Assembly (NCBI GenBank): GCA_963780795.1
Contig: CAWADH010000003.1
Location: 62,001 to 126,000 of the forward strand
Source of the DNA: DATJGR01 sp963780795
Lineage (GTDB): Bacteria; Pseudomonadota; Gammaproteobacteria; Pseudomonadales; Azotimanducaceae
DNA length: 64,000 nt
Direction: 5' to 3'
In this document: piece after piece, positions 8,918-15,807 of the stretch
Layout: the number at the start of each line of letters is the position of its first letter
Position numbering within the stretch: the first letter of the stretch is position 1
Program-made: the position numbers and the translations under genes
Notes under the pieces: generated by a model
Databases searched by the model: none
Seen by the model: only the letters and a program-made list of their open reading frames with translations
Told to the model about the DNA's origin: nothing

Positions 8918-9697
8918 ATGGCCGAACCGGTATCGATCACACCGCCACTCGACGTTCGCCGGCAGGTTTCCGCCGAAGAGTGGGCGCTGCGACAGGATCT
9001 CGCTGCCGCCTACCGCCTCGTCGCGCATTACGGCTGGGACGACATGATCTTCACGCACCTGTCGGCGCGCGTGCCCGGTCCGGAACACCACTTCCTGATC
9101 AACCCTTACGGATTCCTGTTCGACGAGATCACCGCATCGAGCCTGGTGAAGATCGACGTCGACGGCAACGTAGTGCTCGACAACGGCTTCCCGGTGAACG
9201 CCGCCGGCTTCACGATCCACAGCGCGGTGCACATGGCGCGCGACGACGCGCACGCGGTGATGCATCTGCATACCGAAGCGGGTGTCGCCGTCTCGTGTAT
9301 GAAAGGCGGGTTGCTGCCGCTCAACCAGACCGCGCTGATCATCTGCGACGACGTTGCCCAACACGAGTACGAGGGGGTGGCGCTGCATCTCGAAGAGCGC
9401 GAGCGCCTGACGGCGGATCTCGGTCGCAAGAATGCGATGCTGCTGTGGAACCATGGCACGCTGGCGCTCGGCGGCACCGTGCCGGAGTGCTTCATGCGGC
9501 TCTACTACCTCGAGCGCGCCTGCGCGATTCAGGTGAAAGCGCTCGCCGGCGGCAGCCTGCATCTGCCGTCGCAGCAATCGATCGATGCCACGTATCAACT
9601 CGGGAGAATGCCCGGCGCAGTCACGTATCTCGCTTCACTCGCATGGCCGGCATTACGCCGCATGCTCGACCGGGAGGATCGCAGCTATCAAAACTGA
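8918..9697 (+). CDS. Class II aldolase/adducin family protein
   Basis: Members are zinc-dependent aldolases, epimerases or decarboxylases acting on small hydroxy-acids or sugar phosphates. The 259-residue product shows the family pattern: WDDMIFTHLSAR near residue 40, metal-binding histidines in VMHLHTEAG (His116, His118) and WNHGTLALGG (His179). AGGAGGAGGA ahead of the ATG is one of the strongest ribosome-binding sites in the window. It is the first gene of a plus-strand group with a cupin and an LLM oxidoreductase, so a catabolic role is likely. Its substrate cannot be read from the sequence. Confidence 0.88.
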   Translation: MAEPVSITPPLDVRRQVSAEEWALRQDLAAAYRLVAHYGWDDMIFTHLSARVPGPEHHFLINPYGFLFDEITASSLVKIDVDGNVVLDNGFPVNAAGFTIHSAVHMARDDAHAVMHLHTEAGVAVSCMKGGLLPLNQTALIICDDVAQHEYEGVALHLEERERLTADLGRKNAMLLWNHGTLALGGTVPECFMRLYYLERACAIQVKALAGGSLHLPSQQSIDATYQLGRMPGAVTYLASLAWPALRRMLDREDRSYQN

Positions 9698-10112
9698 CAT
9701 TCGCACACGGACGAACTGGGTTCGAATCGCAATCGCCGGCCTGTTCTGCGCACCGGTGCTCGCGCACGACGCGCAGCCAGCCGGTTCCGAAACGGTGACC
9801 GTGGTCTCGACGCAGAAGCTGCCCAACGCGCCGGGCCAGTCGTTGACGGCGGTCACCGTCGACGTGCCGCCCGGCGACGTATCGCCGCCGCATCATCACG
9901 CTGGTTTCGTGTTCGTCTACGTGCTCGCGGGTTCTGTCGATTCGAAGCTGAACGACGAACCGTCGAAACGCTTCACCGCCGGCCAGACCTGGGTCGAGCC
10001 GCCCGGTACGCTGCACGCCAGCATGTCGAACCCGAGCAAGACGGAAACCGCGCGCATCCTCGCGGTATTCGTGGCACCGGACGGCGCCGAACTCACCCAG
10101 ATGAAACAGTAG
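9585..10112 (+). CDS. Exported cupin-domain protein, start uncertain
   Basis: The C-terminal 110 residues form one cupin barrel with PPHHHAGFVFVYVLAGS (metal-binding histidines) and WVEPPGTLHASMSN. A hydrophobic stretch (IAIAGLFCAPVLA) followed by HDAQPAGS looks like a signal peptide and suggests the true N-terminus is near 9700. The only ATG in frame lies at 9585, inside the aldolase gene. GGGAGG at 9672-9677 would suit a start near 9687, where only ATC codons exist. The gene may therefore use a rare start or be coupled to the aldolase gene. It ends eight bases before the next gene. Confidence 0.7.
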   Translation: MPRINSGECPAQSRISLHSHGRHYAACSTGRIAAIKTDIRTRTNWVRIAIAGLFCAPVLAHDAQPAGSETVTVVSTQKLPNAPGQSLTAVTVDVPPGDVSPPHHHAGFVFVYVLAGSVDSKLNDEPSKRFTAGQTWVEPPGTLHASMSNPSKTETARILAVFVAPDGAELTQMKQ

Positions 10113-10120
10113 GTAACGAC

Positions 10121-11035
10121 ATGCGCTTCGGCATCAACGGCACAGGGTTGGTACAACGCGCGTCAATCGACGCGGTGGCCGAGCACGCGGCGGCAGCCGC
10201 CGCCGACGGATTCTCGAGCTACTCGCTCGCGGAGCATCCGACCGGCGGTTTCGACGCGCTGACCGTGCTGACGGTGGTCGGGCAACGCGTGCCGAACATC
10301 GAGCTCGCAACGGCCATCGTGCCGACCATGCCGCGCCACCCGCTGGTGCTGGCCGGACAGGCGCTGACGACGAACGCCGCCATCGGTGGACGGTTGACGC
10401 TCGGCATCGGCTTGTCGCACGCACCGATGATGGCGCAGCTCGGCATCGCGTTCGACAAACCGATCCGCCATCTGCGCGAATTCCTGTCGGTGCTGATGCC
10501 GCTGCTCGACGAAGGCAAAGTGTCGTTCAAAGGCGAAACGATCAGCTGCGATGCGCAGCTGTTCAAACCGGCCGAGCGGCGCTGCAGCGTCGTGGTGGCG
10601 GCGCTCGGACCGCAGGCTCTGACAGTCGCAGGTGCGCGGACCGACGGCACGACGCTGGCATGGGTGGGTCCGCGCACGATCCGCAACCACATCGTGCCGA
10701 CCATTTCGGCGGCCGCAGAAGCCGCCGGGCGACCGGCGCCGCGCATCATTGCGACGTTGCCCGTTTGCGTGACCAACGAAGTTGCGAAGGTGCGGACGAT
10801 GATCGACAAAACGCTGACGATGTACGGCAAGCTGCCGTCGTATCGCGCGATGTTCGACCGCGAAGGCGTCGCTGGACCCAGCGACATTGCGCTCGTCGGC
10901 GACGAAGACACCGTGATGAAGATGCTCGAAGATCTGCGGACGGCCGGCGTAACCGACTTCGCTGCATCGGAATTCACGCCGTCGCCGGAAGAGCGCGTGC
11001 GGACGCGGGCGCTATTAAAGGACGTGGCGGCCTAA
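10121..11035 (+). CDS. LLM-class flavin-dependent oxidoreductase
   Basis: This 304-residue TIM-barrel protein belongs to the luciferase-like monooxygenase superfamily, which uses FMN or F420. It shows the usual early strand MRFGING, LAEHPTGGFDALTVL near residue 40, and GGRLTLGIGLSHAPM near residue 92. It resembles the F420-type subgroup more than alkanal monooxygenases, but the cofactor cannot be settled from sequence. It follows the cupin gene by eight bases. Its TAA stop (11033-11035) overlaps the TAG stop (11034-11032) of the convergent disrupted isomerase-like gene. Confidence 0.85.
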   Translation: MRFGINGTGLVQRASIDAVAEHAAAAAADGFSSYSLAEHPTGGFDALTVLTVVGQRVPNIELATAIVPTMPRHPLVLAGQALTTNAAIGGRLTLGIGLSHAPMMAQLGIAFDKPIRHLREFLSVLMPLLDEGKVSFKGETISCDAQLFKPAERRCSVVVAALGPQALTVAGARTDGTTLAWVGPRTIRNHIVPTISAAAEAAGRPAPRIIATLPVCVTNEVAKVRTMIDKTLTMYGKLPSYRAMFDREGVAGPSDIALVGDEDTVMKMLEDLRTAGVTDFAASEFTPSPEERVRTRALLKDVAA

Positions 11036-11656
11036 ATCGGCGGTTCGCCGACCTTGCCGGTAAGCAACCAGCGCACCATCGGCAAATGCTGGCGCCCGAA
11101 GAAGATCTCGCGCTCGACCACGTATGCGGGCACATCGAAGATACCCGCTTCGCGCAGCGCCGCGGCAGTGCGCTCGAACGACGTGCGCCCCTCCCCGCGT
11201 CGCATACGCCTGGAAGCCCGACGTATCTACGCCGATTTCGCCGATCAGCGCCTCGATCGCGCGCGCGTCGTCGAGCGCCAGCTTTTGCGCCCAATAGCGC
11301 GCGAACACGGCATCGATGTACGCGCGCAGAGATCGGGGGGCACGCTCCTTCACCCACAACAGCCCGATGCTCGCCGCCGCAACGTCGGGGTTGCGATACA
11401 GGTCGCCGAGTTCGATTCCATACACGCTCGCGTAACGGCGCAGATCGCGCTCGTAGTAGTGCGCGCGAATGCGCCGGTGGCGCGTGCCGCGATCTTCGTC
11501 CGGCCGCTCGGGCTGCGGACGTGACATCGCCGAGACCGGCACCGGACACCAGTCGAACGCGATGCCGAGTTCGTCTTCGAGCGCGAACGTCGGCGGCAGC
11601 GCGAGATACGCCTTCGGATTCTTGAAGTCGATGTACACCGCCGGCGCGTCGCTCAA
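11032..11656 (-). pseudogene. DsbA/HCCA-isomerase-like protein, disrupted by a one-base insertion
   Basis: The frame begins IDFKNPKAYLAL and follows its intact neighbour (11724-12449) until the AYAT segment, where it turns into Arg-rich nonsense. Removing one base near 11197 restores the expected end (GIFDVPAYVV, FFGRQHLPMVRWLLTGK) up to a TAG at 11034-11032. The best start is TTG at 11656, with AAGGAG upstream; ATG codons at 11764 and 11779 are alternatives. The catalytic-type Ser of the SPYAYLA motif is Asn here (NPKAYLA). It is either a decaying paralogue or an intact gene with a sequencing error. Confidence 0.8.
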
Positions 11657-11670
11657 TGCGTCGCTCCTTA

Positions 11671-11700
11671 TGAAGCCTTGCTCGATGAAGCCTTGCTCGA
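11671..11700. repeat. Perfect 15-bp tandem duplication
   Basis: TGAAGCCTTGCTCGA occurs twice head to tail (11671-11685 and 11686-11700). It lies in the short interval between the intact isomerase-like gene and the ribosome-binding site of its disrupted neighbour. A 15-base unit keeps reading frame, so it would be tolerated if the longer N-terminus were translated. Confidence 0.9.
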
Positions 11701-11723
11701 CGCTGTCTCGCTCGATGGCCTGC

Positions 11724-12449
11724 TCAACGCGCGCTCTCCGAGCCGAAATGTCGGTAAGCGACATCCGGTGCGGGTCCACGTTTGCCGCTCAACAACCAGC
11801 GCACGCGCGGCAGGTGCTCGCGCCCGAAGAACAACTCGCCGTCTACGATGAAGCTCGGCACACCGAAGATGCCGGCGTCGAAGATCTGCAGTTGTCGCGC
11901 TTCGTGCCGCGCGCGGCCGTCGCCGTTGTGATAGTCGGCGAAGCCCGAAAGGTCCGCGCCGCTTGCGGCGAGCACAGCATCGATCACGCGCGGATCTTCG
12001 ATGTCGAGTTCGCGCTTCCAGAACGGCTCGTACACGCGGTCGATGTAGCTGCGCAGGATTGCCCGACCTTGGGCCTTCGCCCACTCCATGCCGATGCCGG
12101 CGAGCGACGAGTCCCAGATCTTCGTTGTGCCGCGCAGCGTGAGGTTTCGCAGCGACGCATAGCGCCGTGCATCGCGATACGCGTACTTCACACCGCTCCA
12201 CTGCTGCGGCGTGCGGTTGCTCTCGGCCACTTTGCCTTGCGCATCCAGCCGCGCCGAGCCGAGGTAGCTCGGAATGTCGAGCGTCAGCGGGCGCCAGTCG
12301 ATCTCGATGCCGAACTGATCTTCGATCGCGTAGCCAGGATCCTTTGCGAGATACGCGTACGGACTCTTGAAGTCGATGTAGAGGATCAACGGTTTGTCGG
12401 AACGAAACGGATCGAACGCGTCTGTCATTGCAATTCCAAGGTCCTTCAT
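11724..12449 (-). CDS. DsbA-family/2-hydroxychromene-2-carboxylate isomerase-like protein
   Basis: This 241-residue protein has the GST-kappa/HCCA-isomerase thioredoxin fold. The N-terminal strand and motif YIDFKSPYAYLA (Ser29, the position of the HCCA isomerase catalytic serine) and the C-terminal GIFGVPSFIVDGELFFG with HLPRVRWLL are characteristic. HCCA isomerases act on glutathione-dependent steps of naphthalene-type degradation; related proteins have other substrates. The ATG at 12449 overlaps the stop of the phosphotransferase gene (ATGA). A paralogue, disrupted, follows downstream. Confidence 0.85.
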   Translation of the reverse strand: MKDLGIAMTDAFDPFRSDKPLILYIDFKSPYAYLAKDPGYAIEDQFGIEIDWRPLTLDIPSYLGSARLDAQGKVAESNRTPQQWSGVKYAYRDARRYASLRNLTLRGTTKIWDSSLAGIGMEWAKAQGRAILRSYIDRVYEPFWKRELDIEDPRVIDAVLAASGADLSGFADYHNGDGRARHEARQLQIFDAGIFGVPSFIVDGELFFGREHLPRVRWLLSGKRGPAPDVAYRHFGSESAR

Positions 12450-13504
12450 AGCTTCGCCCGATCCACCCAGTAGTTCAGGTCGCGCGCGGCGCGAGCCAGC
12501 ACCACCGGTACAGACCACGCCGTTCGCGCCAGCCGCAGGTCGTTGCTGCGGCCGCTCGCGTACAAGCCCGACGCGCTCATCCAGAACGCGACTGAGCGCA
12601 TCGCATACAGCGCATCGTAGTAGCGGCACGCCGCTTCATCGATGGCGAAGCCGCTGCGCGCTTCGTAGTCGCGGAAGAATGCATCGCGCGCGACGAGATT
12701 CGACAGCAGCGGCGTGCCTTCGCGATTCAGATCGCTCAGTACGTACGCGACGTCGTACATCGGATCGCCCAGCACCTGCAGTTCCCAGTCGAGCACCGCT
12801 GAGATGCGGTCGTCGTCGATCAGCAGGTTGCCGGTGCGATACGCGCCGTGCACCAGCGCGATGCGATCACTTTGCGGAACGTTGGCTTCGAGCCAGCAGA
12901 GAAGGTCGGTCAGAATCGGCTCCGGCGCGTGCTCCGACAGTTCGATGAGCTCGCGCCACTTCGCGATCTCGCGGCGCACGAACGCGGCGCCGGATTCAGG
13001 TACGCCGAGGAATTCGAGGCCGACACCGCGCCAGTCGAGCGTATGCAGCGTTGCGAGGGTTTCGGTGAAGCTCGCCGGCAAACGACCGCGCGCTGCGGCC
13101 GCTGCGTAGAACGCCCGTCCTTCGCGCCCCCACGGGCTCGGACACACGCCGCGCACTTTCTCCATCACCAGAAACGGCGCACCGAGAAGCTCCGGATCGT
13201 TCTCGAACCAGTACGGCTTCGGCGCGGGCAGCGCTGTGCGTTCGAGGCACTGCAGCACACGGAACTGCTGCTCCAGGTCGGACAGATGCCGCAGTAACGC
13301 GTTGCCCGGATCGCGACGCAGACACAGCCCCAACGTCTGCGTTGCGCCGCGCATCCGATAGCTGAGATCGAACAGCCAGGTTTCGTGCGACCAGCCGACG
13401 GCAATCCGCTGTACGGCGTGCAACGCGTGATCGGTTGCGTGCGGAAGGCGCGAGGCGAGATAGGCGAGAATGCGCGGCTGCAGCGTCGCGGCGTCGGCGT
13501 TCAC
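12446..13504 (-). CDS. Phosphotransferase family (APH/ACAD10-like) protein lacking the catalytic Asp
   Basis: This 352-residue aminoglycoside-phosphotransferase-fold protein has the N-lobe (GWSHETWLFDL), the catalytic-loop position VHGAYRTGNLLI and the metal loop VLDWELQVLGDPMYD. Active members read HGDxRxGN; here the Asp is Ala, encoded by a clear GCG codon, so activity is doubtful or the mechanism differs. The GTG start at 13504 overlaps the preceding stop (GTGA). The ORF could be extended upstream, but that would run through the preceding gene. It belongs to a tightly coupled minus-strand operon. Confidence 0.85.
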   Translation of the reverse strand: MNADAATLQPRILAYLASRLPHATDHALHAVQRIAVGWSHETWLFDLSYRMRGATQTLGLCLRRDPGNALLRHLSDLEQQFRVLQCLERTALPAPKPYWFENDPELLGAPFLVMEKVRGVCPSPWGREGRAFYAAAAARGRLPASFTETLATLHTLDWRGVGLEFLGVPESGAAFVRREIAKWRELIELSEHAPEPILTDLLCWLEANVPQSDRIALVHGAYRTGNLLIDDDRISAVLDWELQVLGDPMYDVAYVLSDLNREGTPLLSNLVARDAFFRDYEARSGFAIDEAACRYYDALYAMRSVAFWMSASGLYASGRSNDLRLARTAWSVPVVLARAARDLNYWVDRAKL

Positions 13505-13908
13505 TCGGCGAACTCCAATCGCCGCTCGATGTCGGCGCCGAGCGTCCGTCGCACGCGCGCCAACAGCGCATCGAAGCGGCGATCGTCGAACGCCGCGCGC
13601 GACACATACAACGCTTCGACCAACCGGCACAGCGCAGCTGCATCGCGGCGTCGCGCCAGGTCTTCGACTGCATCGCCGATCGCCGCCGGCGCGTCGGCGG
13701 ACATGGCGCGCAGATCGACGACCAACGCTTCCATGTCCGCCGCGGCGGCACTTGCGTGAGCCGGCGCCAGTGCCAGTTGGCGACCCAGCTTCTGCAGCAC
13801 CACTGCCGCCATAAAGGCCTGCGTTTTCGGATACTCGGCGTCGATCGCCGGACCGATCTCCTCCTTCAGCGTCTGCGCGATCCGCAGCAGGAGATCCGCG
13901 TCGTTCAT
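13501..13908 (-). CDS. Small helical protein, possibly DUF6285-like
   Basis: The 135-residue product is predicted all-helical (LLLRIAQTLKEEIGPAI; AFMAAVVLQKLGRQLAL). Its size, helical content and place directly before a phosphotransferase gene resemble DUF6285 proteins, which often neighbour such phosphotransferases; this assignment is tentative. The ATG at 13908 overlaps the stop of the preceding gene after frame correction (ATGA at 13908-13905), and its own stop overlaps the next GTG. The coupling on both sides suggests a subunit or partner of the phosphotransferase-like protein. Confidence 0.7.
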   Translation of the reverse strand: MNDADLLLRIAQTLKEEIGPAIDAEYPKTQAFMAAVVLQKLGRQLALAPAHASAAAADMEALVVDLRAMSADAPAAIGDAVEDLARRRDAAALCRLVEALYVSRAAFDDRRFDALLARVRRTLGADIERRLEFAE

Positions 13909-14844
13909 TGCGTTGCTCCGCGCCGCAACTGCGCCCATCGGTGCACCGGCCACATGTCCTGATCCTCGCCCCACGCTTCGGCGCCGTTCAAATCCCACCG
14001 CACGAGACTATTTACGTCGATGAAGGTATGACGATTGAGAACGATCCGGCTCATCGCCTGCCCCGTGGCGACGAACTCGTGCCCGGAAACGTCGCGTCGC
14101 CGTCAACACAATGCGCGCTACGAAACCGTTGGCCGGATCCCGCTCGACTCGCCGCTCGCCGCCGGCCAGGTCCATCGTCTCGCCATGGCGGCGCTGGAAA
14201 CCGTACGCCACCGCGTCGCGTTCTTCGCGCGCATTCGTCACCGCGAGAAATCCGTCGCCATCCTGCGTAGCAGCGGTGACATAAGCGGCCTGTCGTGGTC
14301 GATCTTCCGGACGCACGCCCCACGTTCGATCGCGCATCCCGATGCAATCGATCTCGATCCGCTCGCCATACAGCAGCAGCTCGCCGGTCACGCGCCCGAG
14401 TTGATCGAAGTGGTGCGCGTTGCCGAACGTGGAACCGACAGCGGTGAGCGCCTGTGGCGGCATGACGCCGACAAACTGCAGGCGCGCCTGCAGTCGATCG
14501 CCGTCGTCGTAGCCGAGCGCGTAACGCATGCAGGGTTCGATCACTCGAATCGACACGCCGTTCGGAAGCGCGCAATCGTCGAGATCCTGATCCCGCGGCA
14601 GCTGCAGCGCCGAATAATTCGCCGAATACAGTGCTTCCCACGGCAGATGCGCGCGCTCGTCCCACAGCCACGCGCCGCCTGCGACCGTGCCGATGTTCGG
14701 CCGAACCATCGTGTACAGCCAACCGCCGAGGCGGCGCTCACGGTGATGGAACGAGAACCACGCCGTTTCGGTGGCCCACCACGCGTCGCCCATTTCGGCG
14801 AAATGGAAGCGATCGTCGCGCGCGGTGAACGCCTGCGTGTTCAA
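13905..14844 (-). pseudogene. AttH/DUF7064-like hypothetical protein, disrupted by a one-base insertion
   Basis: The product starts with a conserved-looking region (FAEMGDAWWATETAWFSF; RRLGGWLYTMVRPNIG) typical of lipocalin-like AttH/DUF7064 hypothetical proteins. After the LTAT segment, near 14094, the frame becomes Arg-rich and ends at 14008. Dropping one base restores DVSGHEFVATGQAMSR and continues to MWPVHRWAQLRRG and a TGA overlapping the next ATG exactly. The start is probably TTG at 14844, right after the upstream stop; ATG at 14898 is an alternative. The restored ATGA overlap argues strongly that the ancestral frame was intact. Confidence 0.8.
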
Positions 14845-14851
14845 TACATCG

Positions 14852-15796
14852 CTACCTTTGATGCACGAGCGGCATGCCCGGAATGGGACTGCGCACATGC
14901 ACCACGTAGTCGCTCGCGATGCTGCCGATGTACAGGTCGCGCATGTCGGCGCCGCCCCAGCTCACGTTCGTTGGGCTGCGCATCATGCGGCCTTCCGGAT
15001 CGGACAGCACCGTGACGACATCACCGCGCGGCGTGATGGCGACCACTTTGTTCGCCATCACGAGCGTCACCCACAGGTTGCCCTCCTGATCGAAACCGCA
15101 GCCGTCGGTTACCCCTAACTGGCCCCGTTGCGACGCGTTCAACGGTCGCAGGTGCTGCACCTCCGCCGTGGTGAGGCCGAGCTTCGGTCCGTATCGCGTC
15201 GGCGTACCGAGCGAACCGTCGGCATGAATCGGATATCGCAGCACGTCGCAGCCGGTCGTTTCGCAGACGAACAGATTGCGCTCGTCGTAGTCGAGCGCGA
15301 TGCCGTTTGCGAATGCGATTCCTTCGGTCAGCACGGTTGCCGTGCCGTCGGTATCGACGCGATAGATCAGGCCGTCGCACAAATCGGCGAACGCGCGATC
15401 GACGGGTCCCCAGGTCGAGTGCGAACACCAGATACGGCCGCGAGAGTCGACTATCGGATAGTTGGAACCGAACAGTTTGCGCCCGTTCAACGCCCCGCAA
15501 ACCGTCGCGACGATGCCGGTCGACGGATCGAGCCGCTGCAGCGGACCATAGCCGTCGTCCGGCCCGCCGAAGTTCGCGATGACGATGCGACCTTCGCGAT
15601 CCATGTTGATGCCGTTCGGCGCACCGCCCGCCGCGCCGACGCGCTGCAGCGTGCCGTCGGGAAGCACGCGCGCGCAGGCGCTGCCCTGATCCGACATCCA
15701 CACCGTGCCGTCGCGCGCCACCACCACGTCTTCCGGACGCTTCACGCCGACGCCAACTTTGCGGCACTGCCCGAGGTCGATCTTTGCGAGAGCCAT
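14852..15796 (-). CDS. SMP-30/gluconolactonase/LRE family protein
   Basis: The 314-residue product is a six-bladed beta-propeller of the SMP-30/gluconolaconase type, a family of calcium-dependent lactonases and related hydrolases. It has KRPEDVVVARDGTVWMSD near the start, blade repeats such as GGAPNGINMDREGRIVIANFG, and FANGIALDYDERNLFVCET. No signal peptide is seen, so it should be cytoplasmic. It heads the coupled minus-strand operon and may open a lactone ring intermediate, which is inference. Confidence 0.87.
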   Translation of the reverse strand: MALAKIDLGQCRKVGVGVKRPEDVVVARDGTVWMSDQGSACARVLPDGTLQRVGAAGGAPNGINMDREGRIVIANFGGPDDGYGPLQRLDPSTGIVATVCGALNGRKLFGSNYPIVDSRGRIWCSHSTWGPVDRAFADLCDGLIYRVDTDGTATVLTEGIAFANGIALDYDERNLFVCETTGCDVLRYPIHADGSLGTPTRYGPKLGLTTAEVQHLRPLNASQRGQLGVTDGCGFDQEGNLWVTLVMANKVVAITPRGDVVTVLSDPEGRMMRSPTNVSWGGADMRDLYIGSIASDYVVHVRSPIPGMPLVHQR

Positions 15797-15807
15797 GATC
15801 CGTACTC

